A DNA stretch of 64,000 bases from Myxococcales bacterium UBA1660. Lineage in GTDB: Bacteria; Myxococcota_A; Polyangia; Polyangiales; Houyiibacteriaceae. Made by a program: the position numbers and the translations under genes. The notes under the pieces are model-generated. The model was given only the letters and a program-made list of their open reading frames with translations, did not search any database and had not been told where the DNA came from. Location of the stretch: contig DCLA01000010.1 of assembly GCA_002320815.1 (NCBI GenBank), positions 522-64,521 of the forward strand, written 5' to 3'. Positions 1-7,926 of the stretch are shown here, in pieces (within the stretch, counting starts at the first letter, position 1; each line of letters begins with the position of its first letter).

Positions 1-664
1 CAACATCTTCCGCTTCACCCAGGCCGGTTCCGAGGTGTCCGCGCTTCTCGGCCGTATCCCCAGCGCCGTCGGTTACCAGCCGACCCTGGCCACCGAGATG
101 GGTAACCTCCAGGAGCGGATCACCTCGACCTCCCAGGGGTCCATCACCTCGGTGCAGGCCGTCTACGTGCCCGCCGATGACCTCACCGACCCGGCGCCGG
201 CGACGACCTTCGCCCACTTGGACGCCACCACCGTTCTCAGCCGCGAGATCGCCTCCCTGGGCATCTACCCGGCCGTGGACCCGCTGGACTCCAGCTCGAC
301 GATGCTCGACCCGAACATCCTCGGTGAGCGGCACTACAAGGTCGCGACCGGCGTGCAGGAGACCCTGCAGCGCTACAAGGACCTCCAGGACATCATCGCC
401 ATCCTCGGTATGGACGAGCTCAGCGAAGAGGACCGCGCCACCGTCGACCGCGCGCGTAAGATCCAGAAGTTCCTCTCGCAGCCCTTCTTCGTCGCCCAGC
501 AGTTCACGGGCATGAAGGGCAAGTTCGTCTCCCTCGAGGACACCATCGCCGGCTTCGAGGAGATCCTCGACGGCAAGTGCGACGAGATCCCCGAGCAGGA
601 CTTCCAGTACAAGGGCGGCATCGACGAGGTCCGCGAGGCCTTCGCCAAGCGCGCCGAGAGCTGA
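1..664 (+). CDS. atpD: ATP synthase F1 subunit beta, C-terminal part (5' truncated by window)
   Basis: This is the last 220 residues of the catalytic beta subunit of F1Fo ATP synthase, which makes ATP at the inner membrane. The reading frame is open from base 2. The visible part starts at NIFRFTQAGSEVSALLGRIP, which is the conserved segment after the Walker B region, and continues through GYQPTLATEMG, QERITST and VQAVYVPADDLTDPAPATTF, all hallmark beta-subunit blocks. It also contains the DELSEED-type lever as DELSEED-like DELSEEDRA. The P-loop lies upstream of the window. It is followed 12 bases later by atpC, the usual end of an atp operon. Identity is certain; only the N-terminus is missing. 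Confidence 0.98.
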   Translation, partial: NIFRFTQAGSEVSALLGRIPSAVGYQPTLATEMGNLQERITSTSQGSITSVQAVYVPADDLTDPAPATTFAHLDATTVLSREIASLGIYPAVDPLDSSSTMLDPNILGERHYKVATGVQETLQRYKDLQDIIAILGMDELSEEDRATVDRARKIQKFLSQPFFVAQQFTGMKGKFVSLEDTIAGFEEILDGKCDEIPEQDFQYKGGIDEVREAFAKRAES

Positions 665-676
665 AAGAGGTAGCCC

Positions 677-1105
677 ATGGCCCTCAACACCATCCTGACC
701 CTCGAGGTCGCCACTCCCAAGGGGCTCGCCCTGCGCACCGAGGCCGACTCGGTCCAGGTCCCGAGCTCCCTCGGTGAGTTCGGCGTCCTCCCCGGCCACG
801 TGCCCGTCCTCGCGGCGCTGAAGTCCGGGATCCTCCGCTGGCATCGCGCGGGCGGCGGCACCGAGGTGGCGGCCATCGGCCCGGGCTTCGCCCAGGCGGA
901 GCCGGCTTCGGTCCAGATCCTCACCGACCTCTTCGCCCGCGCCTCCGACGTCGACGTCGCGGCCGTGAAGAAGGAGCGGGAGGAGGCCGAGAAGGCTCTC
1001 AAGGCCTTCGACGGCAACGCCCAGGACGCCGGCTACCAGGAGCTGCTCCGCGCGATCGAGTGGGCCCAGGCTCGCCTCGACGCCGCGGCCAGCACCCAGA
1101 ACTGA
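677..1105 (+). CDS. atpC: ATP synthase F1 subunit epsilon
   Basis: This 142-residue protein is the epsilon subunit of the ATP synthase central stalk, which couples rotation to catalysis and can inhibit ATP hydrolysis. The N-terminal beta-sandwich is recognisable from LTLEVATPKG, GEFGVLPGHVPVLAAL and the IGPGFAQ strand. A charged C-terminal two-helix region (KKEREEAEKALKAF, then QELLRAIEWAQARLDAA) follows. An AGAGG ribosome-binding sequence lies just before the ATG, and the gene sits directly behind atpD. Length is normal for the family. Confidence 0.96.
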   Translation: MALNTILTLEVATPKGLALRTEADSVQVPSSLGEFGVLPGHVPVLAALKSGILRWHRAGGGTEVAAIGPGFAQAEPASVQILTDLFARASDVDVAAVKKEREEAEKALKAFDGNAQDAGYQELLRAIEWAQARLDAAASTQN

Positions 1106-1115
1106 TCGGTCGCCG

Positions 1116-1820
1116 ATGAAGGAGCGCCCCGGCAGGTCCCTATGGATCGGTGCCGCGGCGCTCCTCGTCGTTGGGGGGCTCGCGGTCTCCTGGCACCTCA
1201 CCCGGGAAGACCTCGGGGGCGACTCCGGTCGCGCAGGAGCCCGGCGCTTCACGACCGGCGAGGTCGAGGCGCGGCACCGGGGCACCGAGGACGCCGCGGG
1301 CGACGAGGGCCCGAGCGAAGTTCGGGTCGAGGTCGCCGACGCGCTCCGGAGGGCCATCGCCGAGGCCCGCGCCGAGCGCGAGGCTGCCGAGGAGCGTGCG
1401 GCTGCCGAGGAGCGCGGGGCGGCTGGTGGAAACGAGGGACCCGCGACCGGGCGCCCCACGGCGGTCGTGGGGACGGAGGAGCCCGCGGGGGTGATGGACC
1501 CCGAGTACATCCGGGAGGCAGTGAGGGGCATCCAGCCGCTCCTCGAGGAGTGCTACGGGCTCGCCCTCGACGCGGCTGCCCGCGACGAGCGCGGGACCCC
1601 CGAGGGGCGCCTCCTGGTGCGCTTCGTCTTCACCGGCGAGCCCGAGGTGGGCGGCGTGGTGGAGGACAGCCGGATTCTGGAAGAGAGCACCCTGCGGGAT
1701 CCGGTCCTCGAGGAGTGCTTCCGCGAGACCCTCTACACCCTGGAGCTCCCCGCGCCGGAAGCCGGCGGGACCCTCACGGTGCACTACCCCTTCGTGCTCC
1801 ACCCCGACGAGCCGGAGTAG
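1116..1820 (+). CDS. Membrane-anchored AgmX/PglI C-terminal domain protein
   Basis: The 234-residue product has one N-terminal membrane helix (about residues 8-27), a Glu/Arg/Ala-rich linker that probably forms a coiled coil (about 75-105), and a C-terminal domain from about residue 127. That domain has the pattern seen in the AgmX/PglI family, a TonB-like fold common in myxobacteria: two Cys in matching positions (C146 in LLEECYGLAL, C201 in VLEECFRETL), a basic strand GRLLVRFVFTG and a closing VHYPFVL. The two Cys could form a periplasmic disulfide. It starts 10 bases after atpC but is unrelated to ATP synthase. Specific role is unknown; AgmX itself is linked to gliding motility, which is not evidence of function here. 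Confidence 0.7.
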   Translation: MKERPGRSLWIGAAALLVVGGLAVSWHLTREDLGGDSGRAGARRFTTGEVEARHRGTEDAAGDEGPSEVRVEVADALRRAIAEARAEREAAEERAAAEERGAAGGNEGPATGRPTAVVGTEEPAGVMDPEYIREAVRGIQPLLEECYGLALDAAARDERGTPEGRLLVRFVFTGEPEVGGVVEDSRILEESTLRDPVLEECFRETLYTLELPAPEAGGTLTVHYPFVLHPDEPE

Positions 1821-1828
1821 GGCCGCCG

Positions 1829-1848
1829 GCCGCCTTCCGGACGGCGGC
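1829..1848. terminator. Weak hairpin between convergent genes
   Basis: GCCGCC and GGCGGC pair around an 8-base loop in the 44-base gap between the AgmX-like gene and upp, which converge here. There is no T run, so this is only a possible bidirectional terminator. Confidence 0.3.
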
Positions 1849-1864
1849 ACGGCGAGGGCAGGGG

Positions 1865-2494
1865 CTACTTGGTGCCGTAGAGGCGGTCGCCGGCGTCGCC
1901 GAGGCCGGGGAGGATGTAGCCCTTCTCGTTGAGCTTCTCGTCCACGGCGGCGGTGTAGATGGGCACGTCCGGGTGCGCATCGTGGAAGGCGGCGACGCCC
2001 TCGGGCGCGGCGAGGAGACACACGAACTTCAGGGACTTGGGCTTGAGCTCGGCGAGGCGCTCGACGGCGGCGATGGCCGAGTTGCCGGTCGCGAGCATCG
2101 GGTCGACGACGATGACGTCGCGGTCTTCGATCTCCTCGGGGATCTTGAAGTAGTACTCCACCGCCACGAGAGTCTTGGGATCCCGGTAGAGCCCGATGTG
2201 GCCCACGCGCGCCGACGGCAGGAGCTTCACCATGCCGCTCAGGATGCCGTCGCCGGCGCGGAGGATGGAGACGAGGACCACCTTCTTGCCGCTGAGGACC
2301 GGGGCGTCCATCTCCACCAGCGGGGTCTCGATTCGCTCCTTTTCGAGCTCGAGGTCGCGGGTGACCTCGTAGCCCATGAGCATGCTGATCTCGTCGAGGA
2401 GCTGCCGGAAGGCGCCGGTGGGCGTCTCCTTGCGGCGCATCAGGGTGAGCTTGTGCTGGACCAGGGGGTGGTCGATGACGGTGACGTCGGCCAT
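1865..2494 (-). CDS. upp: Uracil phosphoribosyltransferase
   Basis: The 209-residue enzyme converts uracil and PRPP to UMP and diphosphate in the cytosol. The PRPP-binding loop is VVDPMLATGNSA (about 129-140) and the uracil-binding segment is GYILPGLGDAGDR (192-204). The N-terminus VIDHPLVQHKLTLMR is typical, as is the length. It lies 108 bases downstream of a DUF1688 gene and a GTP cyclohydrolase II-like gene on the same strand. Those three families are the bacterial counterparts of URC6, URC4 and URC1 of the yeast uracil-catabolism (URC) pathway, in which uracil is first made into UMP. The enzyme may therefore feed degradation as well as salvage here. Confidence 0.96.
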   Translation of the reverse strand: MADVTVIDHPLVQHKLTLMRRKETPTGAFRQLLDEISMLMGYEVTRDLELEKERIETPLVEMDAPVLSGKKVVLVSILRAGDGILSGMVKLLPSARVGHIGLYRDPKTLVAVEYYFKIPEEIEDRDVIVVDPMLATGNSAIAAVERLAELKPKSLKFVCLLAAPEGVAAFHDAHPDVPIYTAAVDEKLNEKGYILPGLGDAGDRLYGTK

Positions 2495-2577
2495 GGGGTT
2501 CCTATCTCGCGTTGACGGAGCCCGGCGCGGAGCCCGGGCGGAGTTTCGATTGGGGGGTGCGCCGAGATGCGCGGGGG

Positions 2578-2599
2578 GGCCGGGCCCGAGGGCCCGGCC
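2578..2599 (-). terminator. GC hairpin between the DUF1688 gene and upp
   Basis: GGCCGGGCC and GGCCCGGCC form a perfect 9-bp stem with a 4-base CGAG loop, beginning 3 bases past the DUF1688 stop on the minus strand. No T run follows. It could be a partial terminator or an mRNA-stabilising stem that sets upp expression apart from the two genes upstream. Confidence 0.45.
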
Positions 2600-2602
2600 G
2601 CA

Positions 2603-3820
2603 CTAGAAGACGGTGCCGTCGCTCTCGATGCGGATCGGCGGGGTGCCGTCGTCGCGCTTCTCGCGGGCGATCTCGCGTCCGGCGTGCCAGGTGCCGCCTT
2701 CGAGGACCTTGGCCAGCGGGAAGCGCTCGGCGTCGAGGCCCAGGCGCTCGCGCACCTTGACCGCCACGAGGTCCAGGAGGGCGACGGTGAGGGCCCGCCA
2801 CTCGACGATGACCGCCGAGCCGGGCGCGTGCGCCTCGGTGACCACGGCCTCGTGCTTGGGCACCAGGACGCCGCCGTCGACGAAGAGGCCGCCGTTCCGG
2901 TACTCGGCGAGGCCGGTGAGTTCGTCCAAGCCGGTGACGGTGAGGCCGGCGGCCTCCATCGGCTCGAGGAGCGAGTAGGTGGTCCACTGGGAGAGCTTGT
3001 GCAGGGGCACGAGGCCCTTGGTGTCGCCTTCGCCGCCGGCGGCGGGGTGGGGCCAGACGTCGCCCAGCGGGATGCCATCCATCTCCAGCCGGCCGGGCCA
3101 GATGGGCCCGAGGCCTTGGAGGACCGCCTGCAGGATGCGCGCGGCGGGGAGCTTCCCGTCGTCGGCGGCGTCGTAGAGGTGATCGAAGAGTCCGCCCAGG
3201 CGGCCCTCGTCGCCGAAGATCTCGGGCGCGGCCACGATGGCTTCGCCGAGCTTGCGCAAGAGGGCCTCGCGCCCCTCGAGGCCGACCAGGGGGTTGTCGT
3301 CTCGAACCTGGAAGCCTTCGGCGAGGCCGCGCTCCAGGTCGACGAGCTCGTCGGCGTCGGCGCGCAGCGGATCGTCGCGCATCGCCGAGAACGAGCCATC
3401 GACGAACATGTGGTAGCTGGCGACTGCCAGGCCCTCGGAGCGCGCGTAGCTCTCGCGGCCCTCGCGGTAGCTCCAGGCGGGCCCCGCGCCGGCGTCGAGG
3501 AGGACGCTGGTCACCGCCAGGGCGACCCGCTTGCGGCCCTGCTCCCGGGCGTCCGCGCCGGCGATGCGCCCCTCGAAGTCCGCGACCCGGTCCACGCCGC
3601 CCACGCGGAAGTGCCCCCACCGGCTGTGGTAGGGGATCTGCAGGTCCGGGTAGCGCTTCTTGGTGGTCGCCGTGACCCGGTCGGCCACGTCGTCCAGGGC
3701 GTCGAGGTCGACCGCGAAGTGCTCGAGGGTCCCCTCGAGGCCGGCCGAGAAGACGTCACCGGTGCGCTCGCGGATGGTGGCCGGCTGGAGGAGGTGGCGG
3801 GCGCCCGTGGGTTCGCTCAT
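2603..3820 (-). CDS. DUF1688 (URC4-like) protein
   Basis: The 405-residue protein belongs to the DUF1688 family, whose yeast member Urc4 is required for uracil catabolism; its reaction is not defined. Recognisable parts are the start ATIRERTGDVFSAGLEGTLEHFAVD (given here only as family-like), PYHSRWGHFRVGGVDR near residue 70, YHMFVDGSFSAMRDDPLR and the centre PIWPGRLEMDG. The ATG overlaps the stop of the upstream GTP cyclohydrolase II-like gene by four bases (ATGA), so the two are translationally coupled. An in-frame open stretch continues further upstream but that part is antisense to nothing real and simply reads the neighbouring gene in another frame, so the ATG at the overlap is chosen. 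Placement next to upp supports a uracil-degradation role. Confidence 0.88.
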   Translation of the reverse strand: MSEPTGARHLLQPATIRERTGDVFSAGLEGTLEHFAVDLDALDDVADRVTATTKKRYPDLQIPYHSRWGHFRVGGVDRVADFEGRIAGADAREQGRKRVALAVTSVLLDAGAGPAWSYREGRESYARSEGLAVASYHMFVDGSFSAMRDDPLRADADELVDLERGLAEGFQVRDDNPLVGLEGREALLRKLGEAIVAAPEIFGDEGRLGGLFDHLYDAADDGKLPAARILQAVLQGLGPIWPGRLEMDGIPLGDVWPHPAAGGEGDTKGLVPLHKLSQWTTYSLLEPMEAAGLTVTGLDELTGLAEYRNGGLFVDGGVLVPKHEAVVTEAHAPGSAVIVEWRALTVALLDLVAVKVRERLGLDAERFPLAKVLEGGTWHAGREIAREKRDDGTPPIRIESDGTVF

Positions 3821-5097
3821 ACGTCCTCCAGGGTGCGGCCCTTGGTCTCCTTCAGGCGCTCCTCGTCGGGCACCTCGCCCACGGTGAAGTAGCCCGCGGC
3901 CATCTTGGCTTCCATCTCGACCTTGGCGTCGTCGGGGACGAGCTCGTCGGGGATCTCCACCCGCTCGGTGATCTCGATGCCGCCGGCGGTGACGTTGTCG
4001 TGCTTCATGTTGGACATGGAGACGAAGCGGTCGATGCGCTTCACGCCGAGCCAGTGGAGGCAGTCCGGCATGAGCTCCTGGAAGCGGGCGTCCTGGACGC
4101 CGGCGACGCACTCGGTGCGCAAGAAGTAGGCCTCGGCGCTGTCGCCGCCGACCTGCCGCTTGCGCGCGTTGTAGACCAGGAACTTGGTGACCTCGCCGAG
4201 GGCGCGGCCCTCCTTGCGGTTGTAGACGATGAGGCCCGAGCCGCCGGCCTGGACGCCCTTGATGCACTCCTCGATCCCGTGGATCAGGTACGGGCGGCAG
4301 GTGCAGATGTCGGAGCCGAAGACGTCGGAGCCGTTGCACTCGTCGTGGACCCGGCAGGTCAGCGCGTAGTTGGTGTCGCCCATCCGCTCGGGGGGGCCGA
4401 AGCAGTAGATGGTGTGACCGCCGATGGGCGGCAGGAAGACCTCGAGGTCGCCGCGGGTGACCAGCTCGGGGTACATGCCGCCGGTCTGCTCGAAGAGGGC
4501 CCGGCGGACCTCGGCCTCGGTGACCCCGAAGCGCTCGGCGATGCCCGGGAGGTACCAGACCGGCTCGACGGCGGCCTTGGTCACCAACACGGTGCCGTTG
4601 GCCTTGAGGACCTTGCCGTCCGGCTTCAGCCGGCCGGCCTCGACCGCCTGCATCAGCTCGGGGATGTGGAGGTGGGCCTGGGTGACGGCGATCGTCGGGC
4701 GGATGTCCACGCCGGCCGCCAGCTCCTCGGCGAAGACGTCGGCGACGTCCGCGCCCCAGGGATCGATGGAGACGATCTTCTTGGGGTCCTTCCACTGGTC
4801 GTGGGGACCGAAGCGGTGGGTCGGCGACGTGTTGGTCAGATCCGCCTTGTGATCCGGCGCCAGGGTGCCGGCGGCGACGGAGAGGGCGCGGTAGACGCCG
4901 TAGGAGCCGGAGTGGGTGCCGATGACGTTGCGAGCGGAGGGGTTCGAGGTGGTGCCGATGACCGGACCGCGCTCCTTGGGATCCGTCGCTCCCCAGTGGA
5001 TCGCGCGCGGGCGCGGTGAGGCTCCCGGGTGCGTGGTGAGCCGGATGTGCTTCAGGCGCTTCTTCTGGCTGGTCGGTCCGCTCGTGGCGTCGCTCAT
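3817..5097 (-). CDS. GTP cyclohydrolase II-like protein (URC1 type)
   Basis: The 426-residue protein is about twice the size of RibA. Its C-terminal part carries the GTP cyclohydrolase II zinc site: C254, C265 and C267 in RVHDECNGSDVFGSDICTC, followed by a basic YNRKEGRALGEV segment that replaces the RibA form of the motif. The N-terminal half (to about residue 220) is an extra region found in the URC1 group. In yeast, Urc1 is needed to degrade uracil, and its reaction is thought to open a pyrimidine ring by chemistry like that of RibA. No other riboflavin gene is nearby, and the coupled DUF1688 gene and upp downstream argue for the URC role. A true RibA role is less likely but not excluded. 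Confidence 0.87.
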   Translation of the reverse strand: MSDATSGPTSQKKRLKHIRLTTHPGASPRPRAIHWGATDPKERGPVIGTTSNPSARNVIGTHSGSYGVYRALSVAAGTLAPDHKADLTNTSPTHRFGPHDQWKDPKKIVSIDPWGADVADVFAEELAAGVDIRPTIAVTQAHLHIPELMQAVEAGRLKPDGKVLKANGTVLVTKAAVEPVWYLPGIAERFGVTEAEVRRALFEQTGGMYPELVTRGDLEVFLPPIGGHTIYCFGPPERMGDTNYALTCRVHDECNGSDVFGSDICTCRPYLIHGIEECIKGVQAGGSGLIVYNRKEGRALGEVTKFLVYNARKRQVGGDSAEAYFLRTECVAGVQDARFQELMPDCLHWLGVKRIDRFVSMSNMKHDNVTAGGIEITERVEIPDELVPDDAKVEMEAKMAAGYFTVGEVPDEERLKETKGRTLEDV

Positions 5098-5189
5098 CGC
5101 TTCGATTCCTCTCGCTCGTCCCCGGCGGAGCCAGGGGAAGCGGCTTGAATCGCACTTCGAGCCGCGGCTTTCAAGGGTGGAACGGGAAA

Positions 5190-5234
5190 GAGCCCCCGAG
5201 CAGGGACCGGCGGGGCGCCGGCGCTCGGGGGCTC
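5190..5234 (-). terminator. 11-bp inverted repeat, candidate terminator
   Basis: GAGCCCCCGAG and CTCGGGGGCTC are perfect inverted repeats separated by 23 bases. They lie 22 bases beyond the stop of the DUF2330 gene on the minus strand and are followed by TTTCCCGTT. They probably end that transcript before the GTP cyclohydrolase II-like gene. Confidence 0.55.
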
Positions 5235-5256
5235 CTCGGGGACCGTCCGCGGCGGC

Positions 5257-6924
5257 TCAGCGGCGGCGGCGGACCAGCACCAGGGCGGCGAGGAGGAGGC
5301 CGAAGCCGACCACGCCGGCGGAGCGGGACCCACCGACCCGACCCACGGTGCAGAGGCCGTCGTCCTCTCCCAGGGCGCGGTCGCGGGCGGCCGGGGGGAG
5401 GTCGGCCAGCTCGGCGCAGTGGCTGCCCCAACGGCTCGAGCACCAGGCGCGGTCGCTGGCGGGGACACCCTCGTAGGTCCGATGCGCGGTGTCGCCGATG
5501 ACCAGGTCGAGCGGGGCCTGGTTCTCGTAGTAGTCCGCCGAGCAGCGACGGACCTCGGCGGCCTCGTGGACGTTGCTCACGTCGGGCATGGAGCCGTCGA
5601 CCATGAAGAGCGGATCCACCGTCATCTCGTCCGGGTCCATCGCGGTGGTCATGCGGGTCAGGTAGGTGTGTCGGTCGACGAGGGCCTGCATGGCGTTCCG
5701 GGGGTCGACCTCGCTCTCCTGGAGGTGGGCCGCCAGGCCGGCGGGGTCGAAGCTCGTCGGGGCGCCGCAGCTCGCCACGGATCCGAAGGTGAGGCAGTTG
5801 TAGTAGTCCTGGGCTTCCTGGCCGACGGGCGGAGGCATGAAGGCCTCCAGCGCGGCGAGGAGCGAGGCGGTGCCGCTGAAGCCCCGGACCTGGAGCTCCA
5901 TGAGGAACCGGGCGGGATCGCTCTCGGTGGCCAGGTCCGCGACCGAGGGCAGGGTCAGGGAGATCCCCTCGGGGGTGTCGCCGGCGTACTCGGTCACGAA
6001 GCCCTGGCCGCCGACGGTGTCCACCACCGCGCCCACCTCACCGCTCCAGCGGCGCTCGCCCGTCCAGAGCCCGGGGATGTTCTCCACGTCCACGCGGACC
6101 ATGGAGTAGTTGCTGGGCACCACGCGCTCGCCGCCGAGGAAGTAGGTGGTGATGGGCATGTCGGTGGTCGCGGCGATGCGGGTGAGCCGCAGGGGGAGAC
6201 AGCCGACCTCATCGGTCTCCATCGTGAGGGTGATGGGCTGGATGAAGCGGCTGGTGGCGCTGGTGGCCAGCTTCAGGGCCACGAAGACGTGGCCGGCGTC
6301 GGCGTAGGCCTGCAGCGGCTCCTCGGACTCGGCGGGCAGGTCGTAGCCGTTGTCGCCGAGCCACTCGAGCACGTCGGCGGCGCTGGTGGCGCCCAGGACC
6401 ACGGTCTCGAAGGGGCCCACCGGACCCTGGGAGTAGACGGTGACCGGGCCGCCCGCGGAGGCGTCGGCGGCGGCCGCCGCGTCGAAGGCGGGGCCGGGGT
6501 AGTAGCCGTCGTCGGTCTCGGCGTACCAATCGCCCGAGCCGCAGACCTCGCCGCTCATGGTGTCGTAGCAGGTGGGCGGGGTGCGGCAGGTGCCCTCGGT
6601 GCGGAACTCGCTGATGTCGAACTGCTGGCGGGTCCGCTGATCGAGGGCAGTGAAGATGGCCTCGGTGCCGACGCTGATCGTCGGCGGAACCGGGGCCGGC
6701 AGGATCCAGGCGAAGGCGTCGTCGTCGCCCTCGTACTGGATGCGCACCGACATCGTCAGGGTGCCGTCGGGTTCCTTGGCGTAGACGATGGCTTCGCCGG
6801 ACTGGTCCACCGGCGAGCGGGAGCAGAAGAAGCCGCCACAGGCCTCCGCGGGGGAGGGCGTCAGCGCGAAGCCCAGGGTCAGCGCGGCGGCGCCGAGAAG
6901 ACAGGAGAGGAAGAGGCGCGTCAT
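5257..6924 (-). CDS. DUF2330 protein with MYXO-CTERM-like tail
   Basis: The start MTRLFLSCLL gives a clear signal peptide ending near ACGGFFC (C29, C34). A start eight codons upstream is possible but spoils the signal peptide. The body fits DUF2330: the mature start CGGFFC, then GEAIVYAKEPDGTLTMSVRIQY, FAWILPAPVPPTISVG and a FTALDQRTRQQFD segment. Many paired Cys suggest export. The C-terminus (VGGSRSAGVVGFGLLLAALVLVRRRR region) is a short membrane helix with a final Arg cluster, like the MYXO-CTERM surface-sorting tail. Length is about 555 residues. The function of DUF2330 is unknown. Confidence 0.85.
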   Translation of the reverse strand: MTRLFLSCLLGAAALTLGFALTPSPAEACGGFFCSRSPVDQSGEAIVYAKEPDGTLTMSVRIQYEGDDDAFAWILPAPVPPTISVGTEAIFTALDQRTRQQFDISEFRTEGTCRTPPTCYDTMSGEVCGSGDWYAETDDGYYPGPAFDAAAAADASAGGPVTVYSQGPVGPFETVVLGATSAADVLEWLGDNGYDLPAESEEPLQAYADAGHVFVALKLATSATSRFIQPITLTMETDEVGCLPLRLTRIAATTDMPITTYFLGGERVVPSNYSMVRVDVENIPGLWTGERRWSGEVGAVVDTVGGQGFVTEYAGDTPEGISLTLPSVADLATESDPARFLMELQVRGFSGTASLLAALEAFMPPPVGQEAQDYYNCLTFGSVASCGAPTSFDPAGLAAHLQESEVDPRNAMQALVDRHTYLTRMTTAMDPDEMTVDPLFMVDGSMPDVSNVHEAAEVRRCSADYYENQAPLDLVIGDTAHRTYEGVPASDRAWCSSRWGSHCAELADLPPAARDRALGEDDGLCTVGRVGGSRSAGVVGFGLLLAALVLVRRRR

Positions 6925-7077
6925 GCCGGGCGTCGTTGCACGGACCATGCGCGCGGTGAGAACGTTGCGTTCTCGGGGGGGACCCCGGCGCTCGTCGCGA
7001 CGAGGTGGCGCACCGGCGGGGCGCGCCGTGTGCCGCCCTGTGTCAGCGATGGACGGGTCGCCGGGAGCGACCTGGGT

Positions 7078-7926
7078 TCAGAGCCGGCCTTCGATGCCCA
7101 GGTTCAGCGAGGGCGAGTGGGCGTTGCTCTGAGCGTAGAAGACGCCGTCGGCGTCGACGGTGAGCCCCACGTGCTCGGTGATCGCGAAGGCGACGCCCAG
7201 GCCCATGCCGAGGTAGCGGGTGTCGCCCACGCCGGGGACGTTGGCGACGGTCAGGGTGCGGAAGAAGGGCTCGTAGACCGACACGTGGAGGTCGAAGCGA
7301 AAGCGCCAGGGCGAGACGCCCACCTGCGCGTAGCCGGTGAGCGCATGCAAGAAGCCGGTGTTCAGCCGGACCCCGAGGTCGCCGGTGACCCAGCCGGGGG
7401 TCTGGCGGATCATGAACGAGCGACCGACCTGCACCTGCGCCTCGACCCGGTGGTTCTCGATGGCCGGCCGGTAGATCGTGGGGATGGCCTCGCCGTCGAC
7501 GGTGACCGTATCCTCCCAGAGCACGTCGCGCCCGAGGGCCGGGGCCGCGTACCCGTAGGTGCCCTGGAGCGCGAGCCGCAGGCGCCCTTCGGTGATGAGC
7601 CCCACGCGGGCGCCGGCGACCATGGGGCCCAGGTAGTCGGCGTGCCGACCGTCGATGCGGGCGCGGCCCCAGGGCGTCAGGCGGCCGACGACGGTGACCC
7701 GCTCGTGGACGCCGACCTCCAGGTAGAGGTCGAGCTGCCCCTGCACGAAGCTGGGGGTGGGGACCCTCTGGCCCTGGGGACCGAAGGCGGCGTCCCCGAG
7801 GTAGAGGCGGCCGCTGAGCTTGCCGTAGAAGCCACCCTCGCGCTGGGTCCAGCCCCCCGCAGCGGCTCGCCTCGGCGAGACGAGCAGCGCCGAGGCGAAG
7901 GCCAGGATCAGCGCGAGGCGGGTCAC
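7078..7926 (-). CDS. Predicted outer-membrane beta-barrel protein
   Basis: The 282-residue protein has a signal peptide (MTRLALILAFASALLVSPRRAAAGG) followed by alternating polar/apolar strands rich in Gly and aromatics (GGFYGKLSGRLYLGD, LDLYLEVGVHERVTVVGRL, RLALQGTYGYA, RFDLHVSVYEPFF). It ends in LNLGIEGRL rather than a terminal aromatic. This pattern is that of a small outer-membrane barrel, but I cannot assign a family. The start codon overlaps the stop of the upstream hydrolase by four bases, so the two are coupled. Confidence 0.6.
   Translation of the reverse strand: MTRLALILAFASALLVSPRRAAAGGWTQREGGFYGKLSGRLYLGDAAFGPQGQRVPTPSFVQGQLDLYLEVGVHERVTVVGRLTPWGRARIDGRHADYLGPMVAGARVGLITEGRLRLALQGTYGYAAPALGRDVLWEDTVTVDGEAIPTIYRPAIENHRVEAQVQVGRSFMIRQTPGWVTGDLGVRLNTGFLHALTGYAQVGVSPWRFRFDLHVSVYEPFFRTLTVANVPGVGDTRYLGMGLGVAFAITEHVGLTVDADGVFYAQSNAHSPSLNLGIEGRL

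Noticed and set aside
2603..5155. Apparent 850-codon fusion of an upstream region with DUF1688
   Set aside because: The first half is the GTP cyclohydrolase II-like gene read in the wrong frame; the real start is the ATG overlapping its stop.
4900..5256. FMN riboswitch before the GTP cyclohydrolase II-like gene
   Set aside because: No conserved riboswitch core is visible, and the gene does not belong to riboflavin synthesis by context.
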